From contig NZ_CP132342.1 of NCBI RefSeq assembly GCF_040529055.1, positions 1,141,001 through 1,205,000 of the forward strand: a stretch of 64,000 nt of DNA, in the 5' to 3' direction. Source of the stretch: Xanthomonas sontii (lineage in GTDB: Bacteria > Pseudomonadota > Gammaproteobacteria > Xanthomonadales > Xanthomonadaceae). Positions 31,267 to 40,265 of this stretch are shown here, in pieces (position 1 is the stretch's first letter; each line of letters opens with the position of its first letter). The notes under the pieces were generated by a model that was not told the origin of the DNA, ran no database searches, and saw only the letters and a list, made by a program, of their open reading frames with translations. The position numbers and the translations under genes were made by a program.

Positions 31267-33807
31267 ATGCGCGACCGCCCTGTCCCGCACCGCGCCGACG
31301 TGATCAAGTCCTTGTTGTTCCAGCTGCACTGGCTGCTCGGCATCAGCGCCGGGCTGGTGCTGTCGGTGATGGGCCTGAGCGGGGCCACGCTCGCCTTCGA
31401 GGACGAGATCGTGCGCCTGGCCAATCCGCCGCTGGCCGCCATCGCCGCGCGTCATGCCGCCGGCGAGCAGCCGCTGCCGCTGGCCGAGCTGGCGCGGCGC
31501 CTGGACCTGGAAGGGGCGCACCGCAGCAACCGCGTGTTGATCGATCCGACCGGCACGCGGCCGTCCGCGGTGCGCCTGCCCGGCCGCGACGGCGGCCGCC
31601 TGTACTTCGACCCCTACACCGGCGCGGTGCTGCCGGCGCCGCGCCTGGATGGGTTCTTCTCCTTCGTCGAAGACCTGCACCGGCGCCTGGCCGCCGGCGA
31701 GCGCGGCAAGGCGGTCACCGGGGTTTGCGCCTTCGTGCTGATCTTCTTCTGCCTGTCCGGCCTGTACCTGCGCTGGCCGCGGCGCTGGTGGAGCTGGCGC
31801 GCCTGGTGGGCGGTGGAGTGGAACCGGCAGGGACGCAGCTTCCTGTGGAGCCTGCACTCGGTGATCGGCACCTGGTGTCTGCTGGTGTACCTGCTGATCG
31901 CCGCGACCGGGCTGTACTGGTCCTACGACTGGTACCGGCAGGGGCTGGTGGCGATGCTTGGCGGCGATGCCGCACCCAAGGAGAAGGAGGGCGGCCGTGG
32001 CGGGAAGCCACCGGCGGTGGACTACGCGCGGCTGCAGGCGGCCCTCGCCACCGTGCCGGCCGCGCAGCGCGCCTACCTGGACCTGCGCCTGCCCGGCCGC
32101 AGCGGCCAGCCGATCGTGGCCCGCTACCTGCCGCCCGATCCGGCGCACGACCGCGCCTACGACAGCGTGGAGCTCGATCCGGCCAGTGGCCGCGTCCTGC
32201 GCCACCTGGAGTATCGACAGCAACCGCTGGGCCGGCGCCTGCTGACCAGCATGTTCGCGCTGCACAGCGGCAGCTTCTTCGGCCTGCCCGGGCGCGTGGC
32301 GATGCTGCTGGCGAGCCTGTGCATGTCGCTGTTCTTCGTTACCGGCTGGATGCTGTACCTGGACCGCCGGCGCAAGAAGCGCGCATTGCGCGCCGCGCGC
32401 CGCGCGCTGCCGGGGCTGGTCGGCGATGCCGCCGGCGCCTGGCTGGTGGGCTTCGCCAGCCAGAGCGGCCTGGCCGAGCGCCTGGCCTGGCAGACCGCCG
32501 CGCAATTGCAGGCGGCCGGGCTGGCGGTGGAGGTGCGTTCGCTGGCGCAGCTGGACCTGGCCCAGCTGCGCGGCAGCCAGCGCGCGCTGTTCGTGGTCAG
32601 CACCTTCGGCGACGGCGAACCGCCGGACGCGGCGCGTGGCTTCGTGCGCCGCGTGCTGCGCCAGGCGCAGGCCCTGCCGGAGCTGCGCTACGCCATGCTC
32701 GGCCTGGGCGATCGCCAGTACCCGCAGTTCTGCGGCTTCTCGCGGGAGGTGCAGCACTGGCTGGACGCGCAGGGCGCACAGGCGCTGTTCCCGCCACTGG
32801 AAGTGGACAACGCCGATCCGCAGGCACTGGCGCAGTGGCAATGGCAACTGTCCGCGCTCACCGGCGTGGCGGCGTCGGCGCCGGTGCTGCAGGCACCGGA
32901 GCCGCTGGACTGGGGCCTGGCCGGTCGCGTCCTGCTCAATCCCGGCAGCGCCGGCGCGCCGGTGTGGCGTATCGACCTCGTGCCACCGCCGCAGGCGCAC
33001 TGGCATGCCGGCGACATCCTGGAAGTGCAGCCCTGCCATGCGGCCGACGCGATCCGCACCTGGCTCGCCGCACAGGCGCTGGACGCGGAACAGACGGTAC
33101 AGGCCGATGGCCTGCGGCAGCCGCTGTGGCAGGCGCTGGCGTCACGCGCGCTGACGCCGCCGGCGCCGGGCGACGACCTGCAGGCCTGGGTGGACGCGCT
33201 GCCGACCCTGCCGCTGCGCGAATACTCGATCGCTTCGGTGCCGGCCGACGGGCTGCTGCAACTGGTGGTGCGCCTGACCCTGCGCGACGACGGCCGCCCC
33301 GGCGTGGGCGCCGGCTGGCTGTGCCAGCATGCGCCGGTGGGCGCGGTGCTGCGCGCGCAGGTGCGGGCCAACCCCGGGTTCCGCCGGCATGGCGATGCGC
33401 CCATGCTGCTGATCGGCAACGGCACCGGTATCGCCGGCCTGCGCAGCCTGCTGCGCGAGGCCGCGCTGGCCGGTGTGCAGGGGCACTGGCTGTTGTTCGG
33501 CGAACGCAATGCCGCGCACGATGCGCTGTTCGGCGACGAGCTGCAGGCGTGGCAGGCCGCCGGCCATCTGCAGCGCCTGGACCTGCTGTTCTCGCGCGAC
33601 CAGGCGCACAAACGCTACGTGCAGGACGGGTTGCGCGAGTCTGCCGACGCGGTCCGCGACTGGGTGGCGCGTGGCGCTACCGTGTACGTCTGCGGCAGCC
33701 TCGCGGGCATGGCGCGCGGCGTGGATACGGCGTTGCGCGAGATCCTGGGCGAGGACACGCTGGATGCGCTCAGCGCGGATGGGCGCTATCGGCGCGATGT
33801 GTATTGA
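31267..33807 (+). CDS. PepSY-membrane/flavodoxin/FAD-NAD reductase fusion
   Basis: An 846-residue inner-membrane flavoreductase with three modules. Residues 10-370 are a PepSY-type part with four helices (LHWLLGISAGLVLSVMGLSG, ELHRRLA-like loop, HSVIGTWCLLVYLLIAATGL). Residues about 390-535 are a flavodoxin-like domain (STFGDGEPPD, MLGLGDRQYPQFCGF). The C-terminus is a sulphite-reductase/FNR-like FAD-NAD(P) domain (REYSIASVP, IGNGTGIAGLRSLL, VYVCGS). Electron delivery for iron uptake is inferred from the Fur-like site upstream. ATG 31267 abuts that site; GTG 31300, just before IKSLLFQLHW, may be the true start. Confidence 0.87.
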   Translation: MRDRPVPHRADVIKSLLFQLHWLLGISAGLVLSVMGLSGATLAFEDEIVRLANPPLAAIAARHAAGEQPLPLAELARRLDLEGAHRSNRVLIDPTGTRPSAVRLPGRDGGRLYFDPYTGAVLPAPRLDGFFSFVEDLHRRLAAGERGKAVTGVCAFVLIFFCLSGLYLRWPRRWWSWRAWWAVEWNRQGRSFLWSLHSVIGTWCLLVYLLIAATGLYWSYDWYRQGLVAMLGGDAAPKEKEGGRGGKPPAVDYARLQAALATVPAAQRAYLDLRLPGRSGQPIVARYLPPDPAHDRAYDSVELDPASGRVLRHLEYRQQPLGRRLLTSMFALHSGSFFGLPGRVAMLLASLCMSLFFVTGWMLYLDRRRKKRALRAARRALPGLVGDAAGAWLVGFASQSGLAERLAWQTAAQLQAAGLAVEVRSLAQLDLAQLRGSQRALFVVSTFGDGEPPDAARGFVRRVLRQAQALPELRYAMLGLGDRQYPQFCGFSREVQHWLDAQGAQALFPPLEVDNADPQALAQWQWQLSALTGVAASAPVLQAPEPLDWGLAGRVLLNPGSAGAPVWRIDLVPPPQAHWHAGDILEVQPCHAADAIRTWLAAQALDAEQTVQADGLRQPLWQALASRALTPPAPGDDLQAWVDALPTLPLREYSIASVPADGLLQLVVRLTLRDDGRPGVGAGWLCQHAPVGAVLRAQVRANPGFRRHGDAPMLLIGNGTGIAGLRSLLREAALAGVQGHWLLFGERNAAHDALFGDELQAWQAAGHLQRLDLLFSRDQAHKRYVQDGLRESADAVRDWVARGATVYVCGSLAGMARGVDTALREILGEDTLDALSADGRYRRDVY

Positions 33808-33970
33808 GGCGATGCGCCGATCGCAGTGCGATCCAGGCTCTTGCGTGCCAGCCCTGATCGTCGCTGCGCATCATGATGCTGGGCAGAGGACGGTGGCAGC
33901 AATTTCAGCGAGCCACTGATCCGAGCGGAATGCGCGCGTGCAGCAACCGGGCGATGCGTCCGAGTGCCAT

Positions 33971-33996
33971 GCGTCGGGACTGAAGTCCCTCCCACA
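33971..33996. repeat. 26-bp dispersed repeat, copy 1
   Basis: This 26-mer contains the palindrome GGGACTGAAGTCCC followed by TCCCACA. It occurs again, identical over all 26 bases, at 61264-61289 beside the integrase pseudogene. It is a short dispersed intergenic element of Xanthomonas type. No gene is seen in 33808-34073. Confidence 0.7.
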
Positions 33997-34073
33997 ACGG
34001 CCTTCTGGTCCCGCTTGTTGTGTGTCGGCGCGGCAGCAGACCGGCATCTGCCTCGCGTCGCCGCGCAATCCGC

Positions 34074-34964
34074 TTACCTGCAGTCGCCGCTACCGGTGGC
34101 GGCCGGTGCCTTGATCCGGTACAGGTCGCGCTTGCCGGCCCTGGGCGCGCGGGCGCTGCCGGACAGCAGCAGTTCGCTGGGCTTGGACGCATCCAGCACG
34201 GCGCCGGCGGTGTGGCCGTCGCTGCCGTTGAACGACAGCGCCAGCGGCTGCGGATCCGCGTAGCGGCCACCGGCGCATTGCGCCAGCAGCACCTGGCTGC
34301 TCGTACCGCCATGGGCACGCGCGAACAGCAGCGCACGGCCGTCGCCCAGCCACGCCGCATCGGTCTCGTCGTCGGCGCTGTTGACCCCGGCCAACGCCTG
34401 CGGTGCTGCGAACGCCTGGCCCTCCTGGCGCGCCACGAACAGGTCCAGGCCGCCGGCGCCGCCATGGCCGTCGCTGGCGAACAGCAGCCGCGTGCCGTCC
34501 AGCGACAGGGTCGGCGCACGCTCGTTGCCCGGCGAATTCACTGCCGCGCCCAGGTTCTGCGGCGCGCCATAGCCGCCGTCGGCCAGCACCGGCGCGCGGT
34601 ACAGGTCGGTGCCGCCGTGGCCGCCGGGGCGATCCGAGGCGAAGTACAGCCAGCGCCCATCGGCGCTGAAGAACGGGTCGCTGTCCAGGCTCGGCGAGTT
34701 CACGGGCGCCGGCAGCGGTTGCGGGTCGCGCCAGCGGCCGTCGCGCAGCACGGCCTGCCACAGGTCGCCGCCGCCGGGCCCGCCGGCGCGGTCGGGACTG
34801 GCCCAGACGATGCGCTGGCCGTCGGGCGCGACGCTGGCGCGGGTCTCGTCGGCGGCGGTCGATACCACGCCCATGCCCTCGATGCCGAATTCGGAAAGCG
34901 CGAACGCACACGGCGCGCAGAGTAAACTCGCGGCCAGCGCGAGCGGCAGGGCAGGGGTCCGCAT
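34074..34964 (-). CDS. Secreted WD40/PD40 beta-propeller protein
   Basis: A 296-residue protein with a signal peptide ([17 protein letters not shown]). It has at least four PD40/TolB-like blades with repeated SxDGxxLYFASDRxGG patterns: [38 protein letters not shown], and the more diverged [13 protein letters not shown]. It is probably a periplasmic propeller that binds other proteins or glycans. ATG 34964. It is divergent from aroE (52 bp apart). Confidence 0.8.
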   Translation of the reverse strand: MRTPALPLALAASLLCAPCAFALSEFGIEGMGVVSTAADETRASVAPDGQRIVWASPDRAGGPGGGDLWQAVLRDGRWRDPQPLPAPVNSPSLDSDPFFSADGRWLYFASDRPGGHGGTDLYRAPVLADGGYGAPQNLGAAVNSPGNERAPTLSLDGTRLLFASDGHGGAGGLDLFVARQEGQAFAAPQALAGVNSADDETDAAWLGDGRALLFARAHGGTSSQVLLAQCAGGRYADPQPLALSFNGSDGHTAGAVLDASKPSELLLSGSARAPRAGKRDLYRIKAPAATGSGDCR

Positions 34965-35016
34965 GAGGGATTCCATGGAATGTCGCCGCCAGTCTAAAAC
35001 AACCAACGAGCGCTCC

Positions 35017-35865
35017 ATGCCCAACTCCCGTTTTGCCGTGTTCGGCCATCCCGTCGCCCATTCGCTGTCGCCGCACATCCATGCCGCCTTCGCCAAGCAG
35101 ACCGGCATCGCCCTGCAGTACGAGGCGATCGACGTCCAGGCCGACGGGTTCGCCGCGGCGCTGGCCGCCTTCGCCGCCGCCGGCGGTGTCGGCGCCAACG
35201 TGACCCTGCCGCTGAAGGAAGCCGCGTTCGCCCACAGCGTGGTGCACAGCGCACGCGCGCAGTCGGCCGGTGCGGTCAACACCCTCAGCTTCCGCGACGG
35301 CCAGTGGCATGGCGACAACACCGACGGCGCCGGCCTGGTGCGCGACCTGACCGGCCGCAACGGCCTGGACCTGCGCGGCCGCCGTGCGCTGCTGCTGGGC
35401 GCCGGCGGCGCCGCGCGCGGCGTGGCGCCGGCGCTGCTGGAGGCCGGCGTACAGCAACTGGTGGTGGTCAACCGCGCGCCGGAACGCGCCGACGCGCTGG
35501 TCGATGCGCTGGGCGAGCCGGCGCGCGCGATCTCGCGCTACTGGGAGGACCTGCGCGAGTTGGGCGATTTCGAGCTGATCGTCAATGCCACCACCATCGG
35601 CCGCGACCCGGCCGCCAGCTTCACCCTGCCGCTGTCGCTGATCAACAGCATGACCCTGGCGGTGGACCTGAACTACGGCGAGGTGGCGATCGCGTTCCTG
35701 GCCTGGGCCCGCGCGGCGCACTGCCGCGACACCGTGGATGGCCTGGGCATGCTGGTGGAACAGGCCGCCGAGAGCTTCGAGGCCTGGCACGGCGTGCGCC
35801 CGGACACCGACCCGGTGTACGCCGCGCTGCGCGAGCGCGATGCCGTGCTGGTCAGCGCCGACTGA
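35017..35865 (+). CDS. aroE: Shikimate dehydrogenase
   Basis: A 282-residue NADPH-dependent enzyme of the aromatic amino-acid pathway (3-dehydroshikimate to shikimate). The substrate domain has [11 protein letters not shown], catalytic Lys in [10 protein letters not shown] and Asp in DNTDGAGL. The NADP domain has [14 protein letters not shown] and [12 protein letters not shown] 35017 gives the standard N-terminus [19 protein letters not shown]. It may be co-transcribed with the three small membrane-protein genes that follow. Confidence 0.94.
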   Translation: MPNSRFAVFGHPVAHSLSPHIHAAFAKQTGIALQYEAIDVQADGFAAALAAFAAAGGVGANVTLPLKEAAFAHSVVHSARAQSAGAVNTLSFRDGQWHGDNTDGAGLVRDLTGRNGLDLRGRRALLLGAGGAARGVAPALLEAGVQQLVVVNRAPERADALVDALGEPARAISRYWEDLRELGDFELIVNATTIGRDPAASFTLPLSLINSMTLAVDLNYGEVAIAFLAWARAAHCRDTVDGLGMLVEQAAESFEAWHGVRPDTDPVYAALRERDAVLVSAD

Positions 35866-35902
35866 AACACTTCGCCTCCACCCTCTATCCGGGAATAAAC
35901 GC

Positions 35903-36247
35903 ATGGACGAATCATTGATGCTGCAGGTGCTGACGCGACTGCTCACGCAGTTGCCGCTCGCGCTGGTCTATGTGGTCGGACTGGCGCTGCTGTTCACGCG
36001 CCGTCCTGGCCGTGCGCGCACCTTGGGAATCTGCGGGCTGGCGATCCTGCTGCTGGCACTGGGCCTGGGGCTGGCGTTGTGGTTCGTGCCGATGTGGTTG
36101 ATTTCCCAAGGCCATAGTTACTCGTCGATCTCGAGCTTGTTGGGCATCGTCAACGGCGCGGTCGCCTTGATCTTCGCGGTGGGCATGCTGCTGCTGGTGC
36201 TGGCGTTGCGCTTCGCCATGCCGCCGCGCGTCGCAAACCCGCACTGA
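35903..36247 (+). CDS. Small membrane protein, tandem family member 1
   Basis: A 114-residue protein with three or four hydrophobic helices. After the first helix comes the motif RRPGRARTLGICGLAILLL, which recurs in the two genes downstream. The overall topology (helix, RPGR-RTL, two helices, terminal LLLVLALRFAMP) is shared with 36378-36722. It lies 37 bp after aroE. No known family was recognised. Confidence 0.7.
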   Translation: MDESLMLQVLTRLLTQLPLALVYVVGLALLFTRRPGRARTLGICGLAILLLALGLGLALWFVPMWLISQGHSYSSISSLLGIVNGAVALIFAVGMLLLVLALRFAMPPRVANPH

Positions 36248-36377
36248 TGGCGTCGCGGCGACCCGCGTCCAGGGAGATCGTGCTGCGAGAACCACAGGGA
36301 CGCCCGGGTCGCGCCTATGGCGTGGTCCTGGTTGGCGCCGATCGCCCCGTTCGCTGCCCATCAAGAGGAGACCCTGC

Positions 36378-36722
36378 GTGGACTCTGTCGCCGTGAACTA
36401 TCTCTTGCTCACCGCGCTGTTCCAGTTCCCGATCCTGGCGATGTCTGCGGTCGGGCTGGGGTTGCTGGCCACGCGCGGCCCTGGCCGGCCGCGTACCCTC
36501 GGCTTGTGGGGGTTGGGCGTGCTGGTGCTGGTCGTGGTACTGACGACGGGCATGTCGTTGTTGCCGGCGTGGCTGATGTCGCGCGCGGCGAACGCGACCG
36601 AATCCAACCTGTGGATGGTCACGTCGGAGGCGATCGTCGCGCTGCTGACGGCAGTGAGCGCGCTGTTGCTGGTGCTGGCGTTGTGGTTCGCCCTGCCGGC
36701 GCGGCGGGCGCCATCGAACTGA
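36378..36722 (+). CDS. Small membrane protein, tandem family member 2
   Basis: 114 residues, the same length as its upstream neighbour. It shares helix 1, then RGPGRPRTLGLWGLGVLVLV, and the ending SALLLVLALWFALPARR. GTG 36378 follows AAGAGGAG. The likeness and spacing indicate tandem duplication. Function unknown. Confidence 0.7.
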   Translation: MDSVAVNYLLLTALFQFPILAMSAVGLGLLATRGPGRPRTLGLWGLGVLVLVVVLTTGMSLLPAWLMSRAANATESNLWMVTSEAIVALLTAVSALLLVLALWFALPARRAPSN

Positions 36723-36756
36723 AGAACAAGGGCGTGCGTCGTCCAGGGAGGCGAGG

Positions 36757-37122
36757 ATGTTGGCGATAAGCGTGCACCCGGTGCTGGACATGAGCGTGCT
36801 GACCGGCGGGCTCGGCCTGCTGGCGCGGCTGTTGCTGCCGCTGATCGCGTTGCTGCTGCTCCCGCGGCTGGCGCCGGGCCGCGCACGCACGCTGGCGCGG
36901 CTCGGGCTGACGGTGCTGCTGATGGGCGCGATCCTGCCGCGCCTGTTGAACGCGGTGCTGGGCTGGGTGGAACTGATGACGCCCCAGTTCCGCGGCACCC
37001 ATCCGGACGCCTATGCGCTGGTGCATCTGCTGGACGATGCGCTGTACGTGGCTGGCCTGTCCCTGCTGCTGCGCGCGCTGTGGCTGGCGCTGCCGCGCAA
37101 GGCCGCGCCGCCGCCGCCATAA
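36757..37122 (+). CDS. Small membrane protein, tandem family member 3
   Basis: A 121-residue protein with the shared pattern LLPRLAPGRARTLARLGLTV and ending LLLRALWLALPRK, but it is more diverged, with longer loops (TPQFRGTHPDAYALVHLLDD). It starts 34 bp after the second copy, with AGGGAGGCGAGG before ATG 36757. It is the third member of the tandem set between aroE and dinG. Confidence 0.68.
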   Translation: MLAISVHPVLDMSVLTGGLGLLARLLLPLIALLLLPRLAPGRARTLARLGLTVLLMGAILPRLLNAVLGWVELMTPQFRGTHPDAYALVHLLDDALYVAGLSLLLRALWLALPRKAAPPPP

Positions 37123-37189
37123 CGCGGCGCGCAGCACCGTTCAGTTCCAGCGTTTCAGTCCCTGCGACGGGACGTGAGAAAATGCCGGG

Positions 37190-39319
37190 ATGACCGATTC
37201 CGCTTCGCCGTCGACGCCGCCCGCGTCCGGCCCGTCCCCGCGTCAGCTCACCGAACCGGTCAAGCTGGCCATCCGCGATGCCTACGCCAAGCTGCAGGCC
37301 AATACGCCGGGCTTCCGCGTGCGCCGCGCGCAGAGCCAGATGATCGGCGTGGTCTCGCGCGCGCTCGGCACCTCCGGCGGCGTCGGCGTGGCCGAGGCGC
37401 CCACCGGCGTCGGCAAGAGCCTGGGCTATCTGACCGCCGGCGTGCCGATCGCCCTGGCCAGCAAGAAGAAGCTGGTGATCAGCACCGGCACGGTGGCGCT
37501 GCAGTCGCAGCTGGTCGAGCGCGATATCCCGGCCTTTCTCAAGGCCACCGGGCTGGAGGCCACGGTGGCGCTGGCCAAGGGCCGCACCCGCTACCTGTGC
37601 ACGCGCAACGTCGCCGAGCTGCATGGCGAGGCCGCGCAGGACAGCATGTTCGAGGACGAGGCGCCGCTGTACGACCGCCCGTTGAGCCCGGCCGAGGCCG
37701 AGCAGGCGCGGGCGTTGGCCAAGGCCTACGCCGACAGGACCTGGAACGGCGACCTGGATGCCGCGCCGGAGCCGGTGCCGCCGTCGCTGCGTGCGCGCAT
37801 CACTACCAATGCGGCCGGCTGCGCCGGGCGCCGCTGTTCGTTCGCGGTGCAGTGTCCGGTGCTGAAGGCGCGCAGCGAGGTGCGCGATGCGCAGATCGTG
37901 GTCACCAACCACGCCTTGCTGCTGTCGGCGCTGTCGCTGGGCGACAGCGACAACGGCCAGCCGCTGATCGCGCCGCCGTCGGACATGCTGCTGGTGCTCG
38001 ACGAGGGCCACCACATCGCCGGCGTCGCCATCGACCAGGGCGCGGCGAACCTGCCGCTGGACGAGATGGCGCGGCGCACCGGCCGCCTGCAGGCGCTGGT
38101 CGGCGCCGCCTACCGGCTCGCCGACAAGGACCGCATCGGCAACCAGTTGCCCAACGAGGCGGTCGAACTGGCCGCGCAGGTGGCCAAGGGCCTGAAGGCG
38201 TTCCGCGCCGAGATCGAACGGGTGTGGGTGCCGGAGCCGGGCCAGGACGAACCGATGTGGCGCGCGCCCAACGGCCGCCTGCCCGAGGACTGGAAGCCGC
38301 TGATCGATGCGCAGGCGCAGGACACCGGGGCGCTGCTGAACTGGGTGCAGGCCGCACACCAGATGGCGGCCAAGTCCAAGCAGGAGGACGCGGCCAAGGA
38401 ACGCCTGCAGCGCAACCTGGGCATGGCCCTGGAGATGGTCGAGCAGCAGTACGCGCTGTGGCTGGGCTGGCGCCGCGAGGACCAGGACGGGCAGCCGCCG
38501 ATGGCGCGCTGGATCACCGCCTCGCGCGATGCCGATCTGATCTGCCATTGCTCGCCGGTGTCGGCCGCGCAGGTGCTGCGCTCGCTGCTGTGGAGCGAAG
38601 TGGATGCGGCCGTGCTGACCTCGGCCACGCTCACCGGCGGCGGCGACTTCCAGGCGCTGGCGATCGACAACGGCCTGCCCGCGCATGCGGAGATGGTGTC
38701 GCTGTCCTCGCCGTTCGATCTGCCCAACCAGGCCGAGCTGATCGTGCCGGCGTTCCCGGTGGCGCCGGACGACCGCGAGGGCCATCCGCGCGAAGTGGCA
38801 CGCTACCTGGTGCGCGAACTGGACTGGGGCAAGGGCTCGATCGTGCTGTTCACCTCGCGCTGGAAGATGCTCAAGGTGGCCGACCTGCTGCCGCTCGCGC
38901 AGCGCAACCGCGTGCTGGTGCAGGGCGACGGTTCCAAGTCGCAGATGATCGGCGAGCACATGCGCCGCATCGGCGCCGGCGAAGGCTCGGTGCTGTTCGG
39001 CCTCAATTCCTTCGGCGAGGGCCTGGACCTGCCGGGCGAGGCCTGCACCACCGTGGTCATCACCCAGGTGCCGTTCGCGGTGCCGACCGATCCGCAGACC
39101 GCCACGCTTGGCGAATGGTTCGAGAGCCGCGGCCTCAACGCCTTCAACCTGATCGCGGTGCCGCACGCGCTGCGCACCCTGACCCAGTTCGCCGGCCGCC
39201 TGATCCGCACCGCCGACGACCACGGCCGCGTGATCATTCTCGATTCGCGGCTACTGACCAAGCGCTACGGCAAGCGCATCATCGACGCGCTGCCGCCGTT
39301 CAAGCGGGTGATCGGCTAG
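37190..39319 (+). CDS. dinG: ATP-dependent DNA helicase DinG
   Basis: A 709-residue XPD/DinG-type superfamily 2 helicase. It has Walker A EAPTGVGKSLGYLTAG near residue 70, an iron-sulphur cluster domain with cysteines in YLCTRN and CAGRRCSFAVQCPV (about residues 140-225), DEGHH as the DEAH box, and C-terminal motifs GLNSFGEGLDLPGE and QFAGRLIR. It unwinds R-loops and forked DNA in replication and repair. ATG 37190. Confidence 0.93.
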   Translation: MTDSASPSTPPASGPSPRQLTEPVKLAIRDAYAKLQANTPGFRVRRAQSQMIGVVSRALGTSGGVGVAEAPTGVGKSLGYLTAGVPIALASKKKLVISTGTVALQSQLVERDIPAFLKATGLEATVALAKGRTRYLCTRNVAELHGEAAQDSMFEDEAPLYDRPLSPAEAEQARALAKAYADRTWNGDLDAAPEPVPPSLRARITTNAAGCAGRRCSFAVQCPVLKARSEVRDAQIVVTNHALLLSALSLGDSDNGQPLIAPPSDMLLVLDEGHHIAGVAIDQGAANLPLDEMARRTGRLQALVGAAYRLADKDRIGNQLPNEAVELAAQVAKGLKAFRAEIERVWVPEPGQDEPMWRAPNGRLPEDWKPLIDAQAQDTGALLNWVQAAHQMAAKSKQEDAAKERLQRNLGMALEMVEQQYALWLGWRREDQDGQPPMARWITASRDADLICHCSPVSAAQVLRSLLWSEVDAAVLTSATLTGGGDFQALAIDNGLPAHAEMVSLSSPFDLPNQAELIVPAFPVAPDDREGHPREVARYLVRELDWGKGSIVLFTSRWKMLKVADLLPLAQRNRVLVQGDGSKSQMIGEHMRRIGAGEGSVLFGLNSFGEGLDLPGEACTTVVITQVPFAVPTDPQTATLGEWFESRGLNAFNLIAVPHALRTLTQFAGRLIRTADDHGRVIILDSRLLTKRYGKRIIDALPPFKRVIG

Positions 39320-39459
39320 CCGATGTGACGCCCGTTGGGTTGTCGATGTGACGCCGTTTGCCGAGCTGGCATCGCACTGAGGGCAACGGCGTGCGGTCGC
39401 CGCCGCGGCGCGGACAGGTCGTGCGCGCTGGTCTAGTATCGCGGGCGACAGGGGGAATC

Positions 39460-39960
39460 ATGATGCGAATCGCCAGACAGTGGGCGTTCGGAGCGGCGTT
39501 GTGCGTGCTGACCGGCATCGCCGTGGCGCAGCCGACGGGCGCACCGACAGAAGACGCAGCAGCGGCAGCGCCGGCCAATCCGGCCTATCGCACGCAACTG
39601 CTGCAGTTGATCAGCGACGACGCACAGGCCCGCGCCGATCTCAAGCGCGACTATTCGCCGCAGCGGCTGCAGCACGATACCGTCTCGTTGCGCGCGTATG
39701 CGCGCGAGGTGCGAACGGCGCAGAAGGAAAGCCAGGAGCGCCTGACCGATCTGATCCGGCGCCAGGGCTTTCCCGATGCGCAGGCGGTCGGCGCCGACAC
39801 GGCGCACGCGGTGTTCCTGATAGCCCAGCGCATCACCGAGTCGGCGTTCCGCTCCGACTTCCAGCGCGGCATCGATGCGGCCGTGCAGCGCGAGGCCTAC
39901 AGCCGCGCCGATCAGACACTGTTCGCCGACCGCAGCCGCGCGCTGAGCGCGAAGCGCTAG
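39460..39960 (+). CDS. Secreted protein, possibly DUF6624-like
   Basis: A 166-residue protein with a signal peptide (RQWAFGAALCVLTGIAVA). The rest is mostly helical. The segment LIRRQGFPDAQAVGADTAHAVFLIAQ resembles the DUF6624 core, in which a helix-Gly-Phe/Trp-Pro turn precedes AAxAAFLLVQH. Two ATG codons, 39460 and 39463, are adjacent. The family assignment is tentative and the function unknown. Confidence 0.6.
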   Translation: MMRIARQWAFGAALCVLTGIAVAQPTGAPTEDAAAAAPANPAYRTQLLQLISDDAQARADLKRDYSPQRLQHDTVSLRAYAREVRTAQKESQERLTDLIRRQGFPDAQAVGADTAHAVFLIAQRITESAFRSDFQRGIDAAVQREAYSRADQTLFADRSRALSAKR

Positions 39961-40265
39961 CGTCCGCCATCGCGGCGATACGCGCGGTGCATCGCGCCGC
40001 GGTGCGCTTGCGGCCGCATCGCCAGGCATCGCCGCTGCCGCTGGCACGCGCGCGCGTCTACATTTTGCGGTCGATCTGCGGCTGCATTGTCGTCGAGTGA
40101 CGCAGCGACGACGCTGCCGCTGCAACGGATTGCGCGCTCTACCAATGGTCGCGATCACAGTGCGCGGACGCGATTGGCCGCGTCGATGGCACCGATTGCA
40201 AGGAACGAATGTTCTGCGCGTCGCACTCCCGCCATGCTGCAGCTCCCTTCACACGAGCCGACGCC
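39961..40265. other. Intergenic region upstream of the periplasmic catalase
   Basis: About 305 bp with no convincing gene; the short open frames here have no ribosome-binding site or family likeness. It must hold the catalase promoter. I looked for an OxyR-type site and could not assign one with confidence. Confidence 0.4.

Noticed and set aside
36398-39223. A 941-codon minus-strand open frame opposite DinG.
   Set aside because: It is a mirror frame of dinG. The DinG P-loop, iron-sulphur cysteines and DEGH box on the plus strand decide the coding strand.
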